39,240 nucleotides of DNA from positions 1 through 39,240 of the forward strand of contig NW_013546887.1 of NCBI RefSeq assembly GCF_000711695.1. The letters are read 5' to 3'. The position numbers were made by a program, and so were the translations under genes. Within the stretch, counting starts at the first letter, position 1, and each line of letters begins with the position of its first letter. Under the pieces are notes generated by a model that was given only the letters and a program-made list of their open reading frames with translations, made no database searches and was not told the origin of the DNA. This document shows positions 11,558 through 21,961 of this stretch, in pieces. The stretch is from Tilletiaria anomala UBC 951. Taxonomy: Eukaryota > Basidiomycota > Exobasidiomycetes > Georgefischeriales > Tilletiariaceae.

Positions 11558-12147
11558 AATATCTCAGCCAATGCACTCTGGAATGCACTATTCACGCAAA
11601 GCAAACAACTGACTTCGGCATTGTGCAAAGTTAGTCGGTTCTGGAGTCAAAGTACATGAGGTCATATGAATTGCGACGGCCCTCAGATGCAAGAAAAGAG
11701 GCGCAATGAACGAAAATGTACGTTGGTGGGGCATGGTCGTGAAACGAGATAGTGTCACAACTGTGTGTATATATGAGATTGCTATGCTTGCTATGCTGGA
11801 AGGGATCGGATTTGCGTTATGCGGAGGTGCGGGTGTCAGGCGTGCATGTACTTGTTGACAGGTAAAAAGGGGGAGAGCAGGCGTGGAAGCAGTGTGATGT
11901 AGGTAATTGCGAAAGGGGGAAATGGGTCGCGTGTCGTGTTTCAAGTGATAGGTGAGAAGGTTGACTGACCCTGAAAATATCTGTCTTGCGTTGAAACGGA
12001 GCGAGATGCGAAACGTGATCGATGATGTAACGTGTACCTTTTGATGCATGCGCATGTGTTGGATTAATGACAGATGGGCAAAAGTCGCGCAGCTGCTTTT
12101 GAGCAAGCCTCTAGAGGCGAGCGGGGCGAGCGAATTGAGGAAGGACG
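11558..12147. other. Convergent 3' region between Rad4 and the YTH gene
   Basis: This 590 bp is shared 3' untranslated sequence of two genes pointing at each other. A 187-codon minus-strand frame spans it, overlapping the YTH stop codon by two bases. It lacks an ATG at its start and has no domain, so I do not call it. Confidence 0.5.
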
Positions 12148-15100
12148 TCACATGTGGTATACACCTGGTAGTAGGCAGTTTCTTGAATTTTCTTCATCCT
12201 CCTGATCTTGCTCAGGGCTCGTATTCCGGTCTCCGCTGGTCGCCGCAGCCGTCTTTTCGCGATCCTCGAACTTGTCGAAAATCTCGAGCATTTCGCGCCC
12301 TACGGATGGTTCCAGCTCTGTGCCATCACGGGAAACCTTGACTTGACGGTTGTCGCGCCAAGGGTTGCGCAGCTTGCGCGTGACGTAGAAGGGAACATGC
12401 CTGACTTGAATCCATTCCACCTTGAACGGCCTTCCGATCGCTTGTGCAGGCCGACTTGGCAGGCCCTCCGCGCCTGCTTCGAGCATGTACTCCAGCTCCG
12501 AGGCTTTCTGTGAGCTCTCGCGCTCGTCGAGACGAAGGTTGTGGATGAGAGCGCGTACGGCCAGCTGCTGCAGATCGCGCGCTGTGCTGGCCATCGAGAC
12601 GGAGTCGGCAGGGTAGATCGATCCCCCGCTGATGCTCCCGCACTCACTGCCTGGCAGCTGCTCGCCGAGCATGTCCTTGCAGGAAATGCCGCCGACATCC
12701 GGTGACAGCAAGCGCCTATTGCTCTCTGGTACCGATGTGGAAGCTGAAGAGCCTCCTGCACCAGGAGCCCAGCTGAGCGGCATCTCCTCCTCATTGAGCT
12801 TAGTGATGTCGTTCGGCGATGCAATCGGCTGCAGTTCTGAGCTGGTGCGATCACCAAGCGCGCTAAGAAAGCTGGTGGGAGCGAAGCGAGACTTGATCTG
12901 ATCGCCTTGCGCGTCGGTACCTTCTTCGAAGATCGTCTTGGGGCGATTCGGATGCCCTCCGCGCTTGCTCATCAACGGACTGTGCTCAAGCTTCGGGGTG
13001 GATGGGTGAGGCTTGATGGGACCCATCATGCGTGCGACGCCAAACCAGCCTCCGGATTGGTTGGCGCTGAAGAAGAGATAGACGGATTGGCTGTTACGGA
13101 AAGCTCGGTCGAGCACGTCCTCGTTGTGCAGCTGTGTCGCCCAAATGCCTTTCTCGACGGAGCGCTGTAGTTCTTCGACTTGATGGCTTTTGAGGACAAA
13201 AAAGCGCTCCTTGAATGCCGGATGACGAAGCAGCGACGAGTTAGTTGAAGTATACGATAGGGACCCGCTGGAAACGCTTGGAGATCCGGACGACCCGTCG
13301 TAAGCGAGAGCCGGTGGCTCAGCCTGTGACACACCTGGCAGCCGTGCATCTGCCGGAAGCTGGCGAGGCGTCCCGCCCGTCGACTCGGACCTTGGGCTAC
13401 CTGGCTCGCTCCGCTTCATATTCGAATCCTCTAAGTTCAGACTGGTCACGGACCCGGCCAGGGTTACTTCAATGGCTGTGTTTTCCCCAGCAGCTGTCCC
13501 TTGCCCTTGTCCTAGCCGGACATCTTCCTTACGCCTCTTCTCGTGCTCCTTGATATATGCGATATGAAACCCCTTCCCACGCTGCCCAGCAACACCCGCC
13601 TGCACCTCCTCGTCTTTCCTGCGTACGCGGCAGACGAGCCGCGGACAGTGCGGATCCAAAGGCCGCAGCGCCTGGCCAGCGAAGAAGGCCACGGCGCGCT
13701 GCAGCACCTCAGCATCCTTGTAGTTGACGAATGCGCAGTTCGAGCGCGAGATGATGAAGATGGAGAGAATGCCATGCGGAGGCGCGGCGGCACCTGGGTC
13801 GGCGACCTCTGCGCCGGCGATGGCGGCTTGCTGCGGCAGCGCCGCGGGCAGACCAGCGGGCTTTGCTGGTGGAGTTGTACCGCTCTCAGCCGGTGGCAGG
13901 CGACCGAAGAATTGCCACAGCTCCGGGATCGTGGCGTCGGTGGGAATGTTGCCGACCCACATGACGTGGTCCGATCGCTGCGGCTGCGAGTTGGGGTCTT
14001 GTAGCCGGCTCGGCGGACGAGGAAGATGCGGGGCGATCGCAGCAGACTCAGCTGGCATTCCCGAAAGGTGCGGCGCATGCAACGGTGAGTGTTGTGACGA
14101 GGAGGAGGTTGATGTTGAGAGCGGCTGGACGCCTTCGGCGATCGTCGGAGGACTGTCAATTGGGCTGCTTGCCGGGTCTGTGATCGGCTTGTTGCCCGAG
14201 GCGGAAGTGGCGGAGGATTGGCGAGGTCGCATGCGTAGACTGTGCAACGAGCCCAAGTTCTGCGTCAAAACGAGGGATAACGTGCAAGGGGTTATCAGTG
14301 ATCGTTGCTCCCACATACAGGAAAGGTCCAGCTTGCGCACTCACCGGACCGCCTCTCGAAGTAGAACTTTGACCTCTACCCCTACCAGTCCCCCACAGCT
14401 GACGGGGCGGCGGACGCGCAAGGACGCTGCCCATGGCGCCGGGCGCAAAGCCAACGGTGCCCATGCCGAACCCATTCGGCGTATGCACGTGAAACGCGCT
14501 AGCGGCCATGCACGGCATGCCTGGGGCTCCTCTGGCTGCTGCTGCCGCCGCGGCGGCGAGGCCGGGTGCGTGTACGAGAAACCCTGGCGGCGCTACTGGT
14601 AACCCGTCGTAGCCCGGTGCGTATGCCTGCATGGATGGAGAAGAAGTATTCCAGGGGTACAAAGGGATATACGAAAGCATGCCGGGCGCTAGTGAGTCGA
14701 GATGCAAGATGGGAGGCATGGGGGGATGGAGTCCTTGTGTAATGATCATGATGACTTACGCTGTACTGGAAATAGGCAGGAGCCTCCATGCCCTCCCGAG
14801 AGGAAGTGGAGCATCTTGCAGCACCGCCTGCTGCCTGTTGCTGTGACGCTGATCCATCATCCTGCACGCTGTTCAGGCTTTCCGCCGTTCCTTCGTACCC
14901 TACCCCGGGCATCCCAGGCTGGAATGGATAGCCGTACATGTACCCGACAAATGGCGCGCCAACTGCTTGATCCGGAGCGGCAGCGTGTGTAGCTCCGGCC
15001 AGACGCCCATAGACGTCGTAGTATGTCTCTTGCATGGCTCCCGCAGAACCATGGGAGCCTTGCCGTTGTGCTGCTCCGCCTCCTACGCCTCCATTTGTGC

Positions 15101-15464
15101 CAGCCCCGCTGATCAGTGGAGACACAGGGTATTGGTGGTACGAGAACATGCCAGCGGAGGCGTTGCCAAACGCCGATTCGGCTTGCATGCGAGAGCCTGC
15201 GTACGGATATCCAGTATAGTGATGATGTTCCTGCTGTTGGTGGTGGTGAGCTGCGTCTAGCGAGGTCCACATGTAAGGAGCGTAGCCCACACCTCCAAAA
15301 TTGACTTCAGATTGTCAGTGTGAAAGTAGGGGAAAAGATTAAGCGTCGGATCTTGAGTGCACCCTTTGTGCAATCTATCTGCACATACCTCCGGCCTGCA
15401 GCTCCTCCTCACGTGAACTGGGTTGCGCAGCACCAGCGCTCGGAAGACACAAAGAGTCATCCAT
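12148..15464 (-). CDS. RRM and YTH domain RNA-binding protein (m6A reader)
   Basis: Four exons on the minus strand, 15464-15389, 15304-14760, 14626-14345 and 14259-12148, have introns of 84, 133 and 85 nt with consistent phases, giving 1004 aa. The first 390 residues are low complexity (His, Gly, Tyr, Ala and Pro). An RRM lies at about 399-515, with W-V-G-N-I as RNP2 and S-N-C-A-F-V-N-Y as RNP1. A YTH domain spans about 653-964: it opens R-F-F-V-L-K-S, has Trp674 in K-G-I-W and probably Trp798 in L-S-W-A-P for the methyl-adenine cage, and ends with V-E-W-I, N-P-W and S-R-D-G-T-E-L. The N-P-W and S-R-D-G-x-E blocks resemble the YTHDC1 type. The domain is about twice the usual size because of two disordered insertions. 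YTH proteins bind N6-methyladenosine or related RNA motifs and steer mRNA decay or processing. Fungal RRM-YTH proteins are known. Confidence 0.92.
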
Positions 15465-16597
15465 CTTGGTAGAGGGCTTACGCCAGCAGTGAATGTCGCT
15501 AGCTGGCAGCTAAGAAGCGAGCTGCTTGCGGCTCACTGTCTGGTATTCTAAGTGTTCTGTAGCCGCAAAGGACCTGGCACGTTCAGAAGACATGCAACAT
15601 GGACTGAAGCATGAAACGCTCAGACCGAATGAGGTCCAGCCGGATTCTGTAAAGTGAAAAGGACGAGGGTGGCAAGAGAAATGTCAATACTCTAACCATG
15701 GGATGCGATTCGCAGTATGCCGATATCACCCGTTTCTACGAACCGTGGCAACGACTGCGATGCCACTGTCGCCTGACTCGCACATTCGTCATGTCGACTC
15801 TGTATTGATGCTATGATGCACTCACCAAGAAAGGGAGCCCAATACTTGTTGCCTTTCTGTTCCCGAACAGTGCAAATGGCGAGATGGAACGGCAAATACC
15901 TTGCTAGCAACTCCGCCAGCGCTTTTCAACAAAAATGCGGCACTGAACGCTTCCTGTCTGTGTAGATGGTAACGAAAAACTGACAGCTTAAATGCACAAG
16001 GAGCTGTTGAAATTGGCTGGAGTGCAATTCGGAAGGCTGACCTTGGGAGTATCAACTGGAAGAAAGTGCACACTCTGAACAGAGAGAGTGGTGACACTTG
16101 CCACGCGTTCGAACACGCTGGAATGCCGGTCTTCGCGAGCAAGCAGGGTTCCTCTTTTGATCTTGGGTGTGTTCACTGTGGAACTGCGGATGATTACCTT
16201 CGGTGGGTGGCGATTCAAGCGGACCTTGAATCTTCTCCTTTGCCCGAAGTCGAAAGTGCGAAAGACCTTTGTGTTTGGTTGGCCCTTCGTTCCCATGACC
16301 ATGCGGAGCTATCGCAAACAAGGATGTGGTAGAATATACTCGCAATGAGAGTATAGAGCAGATGATGTTGAGGCGTCGCTCGTGAGGAGCTCCTGAGTTT
16401 GGGGATTATGACCAAGATGCCAGCCGCAGTGCTCGGCGACGGACCTGGGGAAAGCGGTAGCAATCCATCCGTGTAAGCTGCTCGAAGGGAACAGTGCTCT
16501 CTGGGTAGCGGTCCTTCGCACTGATGAGTCAGTCACACCCACCAACCAAAGTTCGGTTGCAGACATTCTGCTCAGGATCTCTCGCCAACGCCGGCGA

Positions 16598-16605
16598 TGA
16601 CGTCA
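16598..16605. promoter_or_regulatory. Perfect TGACGTCA (CRE/ATF) palindrome
   Basis: The eight-base palindrome TGACGTCA is the classical site of bZIP ATF/CREB factors, including fungal stress regulators such as Atf1. It lies about 1.1 kb upstream of the YTH start codon and 1.55 kb upstream of the GPI-protein gene. A single eight-mer in a 39-kb window can be chance. Confidence 0.25.
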
Positions 16606-18039
16606 CAGTGCATTTTGCTGCTGCTGATATAGAATCATCTCGATCGCTTCTTGGTTCGTCGGTACTCTAGGCGTTGGGCACTGCATCAGCGCGCGTGACA
16701 CCTGGCCTGTGAAAAGTGCATGAAGCCGCGGATTAATGACACTCATCGAAACCTTGGGAAAAAGAAAGTGCCCCAGTTCCGCACTAACCGTTTTTTGGTG
16801 CGCTCCTTTGCGAACTCCAGCACCACGCGACTGCCCATGTCAATTTAAATAGGGCCCATATGCAACCCTAATAAATGAAACTGGAACCAACGCTTCAGCG
16901 TCATTTTTTACTTATCTGGCTCGCCGCAAGCCGCAAATTCATTCAACACGACAACCCACCAATGACTGTGTTCCCTCTATTAATACTCCCGCAGCTAGAC
17001 TTGGCAGCTGACAGCGCCTAAACCCCAAGCGGAGAGGCGAAATCTTGCCAGTACTTCCACGGTTTACTTGTCCTTCTTGGGAGAGAACGGGGGACAGTGG
17101 TGCGGCCGTTGGCAGCAGGTGTCGCAACCCGGCTGTGGGCGCAGCGCTGGGAGACTAATGTAAAATCTGAGATGCGTGCCTGCATTCTTAATTAAAGAAC
17201 GAATTCGAGTGTTCCAGGCTGAGGGCTGTGGCGACTGGACGTCAGAAAAAAAAAGAAAGCAGTTCCAAAAATATGACATCATGCTCAGAGTTACCTTTGA
17301 TATAACTAGTAGTGCCACTCTCGATCACACTACGTCACTCCAAGGCACTGAGCGCGACAGTGAGCGTTTCGTCCGTCTAAGCGGGGTCCTCGGTTGCGGC
17401 TTCCATCGGATACATACATGGTTTCAGCCCTGGTCGCGAACTCGGAGGCTGGTTGCGCTGGTCAGAATTCCGAGCGTCGCACCGCAGAGAGGACGAGCGA
17501 CGAGCGAGCAGTTCGACTTATGTCCAACATACACACCAGTAATTAAAAGGCGCGAAAGGCACGCGATGGAGGCTGTGGCAGTGTTTGGAGAGTCCAAGTA
17601 GCAGATATGGAGGCATGTACCGTCTGTTCGTTCTAGTTTTCTGAACAATCGTCATAGTCACTCTCTCGCATTGCCATAGCCGCTGTGCGCTGACGGGTGC
17701 TAGGATAGGCGGAAATTCGAGTGCAACTCGGCGATCCGAGCCTGCTACGTGCTACGAGTTGCGAGGGGTTTCGGTCGAATGGAGCGGCTTGCATGTACCA
17801 CGTAGAAACAGCCCGAGCCTTTCAATGGATTGCACAAGTCGAGGTTCAAAAATGCACTGCATAGACAGCAAGCCCCGTCCGTCTAGTCGCCGAGGGGAAT
17901 GCCATGCTCCGTGGTGCATAATGAATGATGACGGTCTGTGTCCTCCACGATTTGTCGCTCGGCTGGAAACAGGAGAAGTTGCGATGCGATTTAAACAAAT
18001 GCTCATCGAATGCATGTGTCCTGTTGAACAGGCCCTGAA

Positions 18040-18046
18040 TATAAAT
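18040..18046 (+). promoter_or_regulatory. TATA-like box of the GPI-anchored protein gene
   Basis: TATAAAT stands 111 bp before the ATG at 18157, a normal spacing for a fungal TATA box. It is supported by position only. Confidence 0.35.
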
Positions 18047-18156
18047 GGAACACAACGTTAATCCTTCAACATTTGTCGATCTGCCATCCATTTGGAAACC
18101 AGTCTAATATTTATTTTAGCACAATTCACATCTCCAACCGCTCAAAGAAAGCACCC

Positions 18157-18793
18157 ATGAAATCAACAACCTCATCTTTCTCGGCGCCGCGGCTGCACCC
18201 CTGGTCGATGCACAAGGTGAGAGAAGCAGCGTCACTGCTTGTGCTCACACCGACCAGCGCCGAAAAATATTCATCTCTCTCGCTGGAACGCCATACATCA
18301 CTGCGGCCCATGCGTTCCATTCTACCACGCGACATAAACAGGCTCTGACATAGGGGCCCCCCGGGCGCAATCCCCACAGACCTCGACAGCGCGGCCGCGT
18401 CATTCGGTAGTTCAATCGCTAGTGGTGCACAGAGCGGAGTGTCGGGGGCACTTTCAGACCCTTCTAGTGTCGGTCAGGGTGAGCGAGCAGCGTGTGGGAG
18501 AAAGATGAGGATATATCTGCGCGATTGACGCCCCATTTACCCCGCAACGTACAGCCGCAGCATCGAGCGCTTCGTCCGTCGCCTCGGTTGCGGCGAGCGG
18601 CGCTTCCTCCATCGCAGCCACTGTGACCATGGGCGCCGGATCGGCAGCATCGAGCGCCAGCTCGCAGTCTGCCAGCCAGACGACTAACTTCAATGCCGCA
18701 GCACCAAGCACGCTCGAAGGCCAGATGCGCGCGCTCTGGGCCGGCGCGACGGTCCTCGCCTTTGCAGCGTCTGTTGGCGCGTACATCCTGTAA
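18157..18793 (+). CDS. Small Ser/Ala-rich GPI-anchored secreted protein, with apparent frameshift at its start
   Basis: Three exons are visible: 18157-18216, 18380-18478 and 18555-18793, with introns of 163 and 76 nt (GTGAGA..CAG, GTGAGC..CAG). Exons 2 and 3 join in phase and encode about 110 residues rich in Ser and Ala, ending in a hydrophobic tail (L-W-A-G-A-T-V-L-A-F-A-A-S-V-G-A-Y-I-L). That tail fits a GPI-attachment signal preceded by small residues. Exon 1 in the matching frame encodes a convincing secretion signal (N-N-L-I-F-L-G-A-A-A-A-P-L-V-D-A-Q). However, the only ATG nearby, at 18157, is one base out of that frame. If one A is missing after ATGAA the product would be about 132 aa. 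The choices are a recent frameshift, an assembly indel, or an unseen upstream exon. The likely place is the cell wall or plasma membrane; no enzymatic domain is present. Confidence 0.55.
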
Positions 18794-19110
18794 AGCCGCC
18801 TGGATTGTTGTCAGATCGCGCAATGCTTGACGCGAATCTGTAGCTATATGCGCACGTAATCATCGGCCCCTTCGAATAGTTCGGTTTGTACATTGCCTTG
18901 TGAGCAATGAGCGAGACGAGTGAGGTCGATTGGCGTTGCAGCTGTGTGAGGCCCATTGGCGTTGCGGCCTAGTGGTAAAGATTTACTCTGCTCCCGAGGC
19001 TTCAGTTTGCATAGTTGCGTCTGCCATCGCATCGGCTGCTAGCCAAGGAGTTCAAAAATGTGTCAGCAGAGAGCCTTTGCGCCAAGGCCAGAAGAAGGCT
19101 TGTGACACAG
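18794..19110. other. Short convergent region between the GPI-protein gene and APC11
   Basis: These 317 bp are shared 3' sequence of two convergent genes. A tRNA A-box-like run (CCTAGTGGTAA, near 18969) lies here without a matching B-box or cloverleaf, so I do not call a tRNA. Confidence 0.4.
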
Positions 19111-19551
19111 CTACGAACTCCATGGCCTCTTGCACATCGGACACATTGTGTGGTTCTGAAGCCACTCGACGATACAGTGAAGGTGAAAGATGTGCGAGCA
19201 GGTGCCATGTACTGCACATGAAAAGAAGAGGCACATATAATTAATAATCCATCCTTACGCAGACGGGTGCAACTGAACAATATCAGGCTCACAAAGCGGA
19301 CAGCTCTCGCCTGGGACTTTGCATTTGGCGCAGGTCGCATCGAAGTTGTTCTGGCAGATACCGCAGACATCATCTGGGTCCTTCACGTCCCAGACTAGGT
19401 GGCGTGCAGAGCAGTGCGACATAAATAAAGAAGATTAACGCAATCAGTCTGCATTGCGCAGGCCATAGCATGTAGAGCGAGTAACGCGTATGCAACACCA
19501 CAACTCACTCCAGTAGCCAATTGCGCGCCACGACTTGACTTCGACCTTCAT
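19111..19551 (-). CDS. apc11: Anaphase-promoting complex subunit 11 (RING-H2 protein)
   Basis: Three small exons, 19551-19509, 19394-19293 and 19211-19111, are separated by introns of 114 and 81 nt (GTGAGT..TAG, GTGAGC..CAG). They give 81 aa, close to the usual 84-85. APC11 is the catalytic RING subunit of the APC/C ubiquitin ligase: with cullin-like Apc2 it recruits the E2 and marks securin and cyclins for the proteasome at anaphase. The family start M-K-V-x-V-K-x-W is present. The zinc ligands are all visible: Cys25, Cys28, Cys36, Cys39, Cys46, Cys53, His55, His58, Cys61, Cys72 and Cys75. The C-terminal M-C-P-M-C-K block ends with P-W-S-S. The exons are so short that automatic gene finders may miss it. 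Downstream it converges with the GPI-protein gene; upstream it diverges from the membrane-protein gene. Confidence 0.95.
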
Positions 19552-20014
19552 TGTCTCGTACCCGCTGGCTCTCCCGCAGGATAAATGCTACGCTCGTTGG
19601 TGACGTCGGCGTTGGAGACTGGTGCACACATATGACCGCGCTTCGATTCCGATTGAAGATGAGGTTGAACCTGGGACCAATGGCCGATGTGCGAAAGACG
19701 AAGATGGCGAGAGCAACACTTTTGACACCCCCGCATCTTTTTGTGACTTCGCGCGTTGCCAACTGCCGCACAGAGGGATGGAACCCATTCCGCCCACGCT
19801 GTGGAGATGTGCATGTGAAACACACGAGCAGATTAAGGCCTCATAGGGGGGGGGCAAGGCCTTGATAGAACAGCCGACTCAATATAGGCAAAGATCACTT
19901 CATACGTCCAGGTGAACTGTGAAGAGTGGCATCTGATGCGAGCTGCACCTCCACGGCCGCGCTGGCTGACTCTCTCCTTCCTTCGCCTCCCCTGTTCTGC
20001 AAGGCCGGCTCATC
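19552..20014. promoter_or_regulatory. Divergent promoter region of APC11 and the four-helix membrane protein
   Basis: This 463-bp gap lies between two start codons facing away from each other, so it should hold both promoters. A run of eight or nine G occurs near 19847-19855. I see no clear TATA box. Confidence 0.4.
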
Positions 20015-21824
20015 ATGACGCCTGCGAGCTCGGGGGCGTCTTTCCGCATCACCTCGACGCAAGCAGCGCCAAGAGCAGCGCCGGAAACAACGGCTCTACG
20101 ACCCACATCCTACGTGCTCGTCTCAGAAGCAACGGATGATGATGATTACGATGATGATGACGAACCTTTCGGACGCGACGGAAATAGTGGTGCATTCTCA
20201 GAACCACCCGACGGATCCTCAGGGGGCACCCCGGTTCCCCAGCCGCGCTTCTACTTTGTGCTTCCGACGCTCGCCGCGCTCGACATACTGCTCACGGTCG
20301 TGATCGGCTTCACCATCATCGAGCAAGAGCGCAAGCCTAGAGGGGGAGATACAGGGGACGCCAACTCGCAGAGGGTCAAGCTCGTCAGCGCACTAATTGC
20401 CTGCGCAATCCTGAGGGACTCGGTCATTGCCATTATTGGCTTCAGTAGGAGCATCGCTAAACTCGGCATAACTGTCGCTGCTATCTGCTTGGTACGTAGA
20501 GCTATGTTAATGCGCGAGAAATCCCTTTTCTGAGGGATCTCCACTGCACACTATCCAGATGTCCATGCTTTTCATCATTTCGATTCTCAATTTACTCTTC
20601 CAAGTACCAGGCGAGAACGATGATCCGACACCCCTCTCCGCAACATCGCCCATATGTATTCAAGCGGCAGCTAACGCACACCCCATGGTTGTGCGGACCT
20701 GCACAGCCCCTTCCCTCTCCAGTGCCGCGGGGCGTCTTGCCTCGACGGTCGGGCTAGTGGATTGGACACTGTCGTACAGCCAGAAGCCATCGCTCGCGCT
20801 GCTCTGCAGCATCCAGCTTTTCGCGACGTTCGCTCAGTGGATCTCGTACGTTGCCGTCGTCGGCATCCGTGTGCCGCCGGGTGGTAACCCGGTCCGAGCG
20901 CAACGCTGGATGCAAGCGCTTGCGCAAGGAGAGATTGATACAAGCCGCTTGAGGGAGACGAGCGTGTACGACCTCGATGTGGACTTTGAGGATGATGATG
21001 ACACAGATCCGGAAGCGCAGACTGGGCTTCTTAGGAACGAGGAGGAGGCTCAAGAAGGCGACATTGACGATGGTAGCGGGAGAGATGAAGATGCAGATGC
21101 GAGTGAAGGGGATGAGGAAGGAGTAGAGGAAGGAGAAGGAGCGACACATGCCGTGCGCTCACACCCGCGTCTCCCAGGCGCACAGCAGCCGGACCGCGGT
21201 GCGACGCCCTCTCAATCACCCTCTTCTCGCCTGCGCAAGCCCCTATCAGCCTCCTCCCTGCGATTCCAATCACAAGCGCTTCTATACGCCAGCTCGCCTT
21301 CGGCCTCGACGCCACTGCTCGCACGCGTCCCCTTGATGGCTCCTCGACCCGGCCGCCTTGGCGATCGGCACCCGGAAGGCGCAGGCGAAGATGAGGACGA
21401 AGACACCGATGTAGACCCGAACGACATTGTCGACATCACCAGCGACAGGCACCTCAGCCGTCAATTCTCACGTGCGCGCCTCGCCCTAGCGGCCGATCCA
21501 GAGCGGTACCGCTCCAGCGTCACCACGCGGCCTTTCGCCACGGGTTCTGACACTGGCGCGGGGATCGACTTTCCGTCGATACCCCATCGCAATTCGTCGT
21601 TCGCCGATATGAGCACACTGACTTCTACGTCGGCGTCTGGGGCTGCGTCCGTGGCAGGTGGGGGAGGGCGCGCCCTTTCGCGCTCGCCGCGGACGCCCAA
21701 GGTTAGTTTTTCGAGATTAGCTGCGCTCGCGCAGGGTGGTAGGGACCGCAGGCGGACGCAGAGCTCTAAATCCGCTCTGCTTTCCGCTCAAGAGGGGTCT
21801 CGCGAGGATTTGGGCGCAAGGTAG
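20015..21824 (+). CDS. Four-helix membrane protein with long acidic, Ser-rich tail, unknown function
   Basis: Two exons, 20015-20491 and 20559-21824, with a 67-nt intron (GTACGT..CAG) in phase 0, give 580 aa. The N-terminal 75 residues are disordered with an Asp run. Hydrophobic helices lie at about 80-102, 121-143, 150-174 (across the splice joint) and 238-262. The rest, about 310 residues, is a presumably cytosolic tail with two Asp/Glu-rich runs and many Ser-Pro and Arg-x-x-Ser sites that could be phosphorylated. The pattern of paired short-loop helices suggests a small integral membrane protein of the endomembrane system or plasma membrane. I do not recognise the family. The start was chosen as the first ATG before the disordered segment; other frames upstream lack continuity. 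Confidence 0.75.
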
Positions 21825-21961
21825 CGCAGACAACCACCATATTTTCAGCAGAGCACCTGGCATGGAAGCTTTCGACCAGCACCGACATGATACCCTAATC
21901 CCACATGTATTTCTACTCAGGCCCTTCTCGAAACTTATGTTGCCTGCAGGGAGGAAGGGTA

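Larger units (their letters stand above)
15465..18156. other. Gene-poor stretch of 2.7 kb
   Basis: Only short open frames occur (the longest about 140 codons, at 17176-17601), with no domains and no coherent splice partners. It must include the YTH gene promoter on its left and the GPI-protein promoter on its right. A perfect cAMP-response-type palindrome (16598-16605) and a TATA-like box (18040-18046) are listed separately. I see nothing else that I can support. Confidence 0.4.

Noticed and set aside
11588-12151. 187-codon minus-strand frame downstream of the YTH stop
   Set aside because: It begins with GTG rather than ATG, lies in shared 3' untranslated sequence and shows no domain; G is depleted on that strand, which lowers stop frequency.
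15822-16345. Several minus-strand frames of about 100 codons
   Set aside because: All frames are about equally open, none has a recognisable motif, and no splice pattern connects them.
18955-19030. tRNA-like stretch with an A-box-like CCTAGTGGTAA
   Set aside because: There is no GTTCRANTC-type B-box at the right spacing and no cloverleaf that I can fold by eye.
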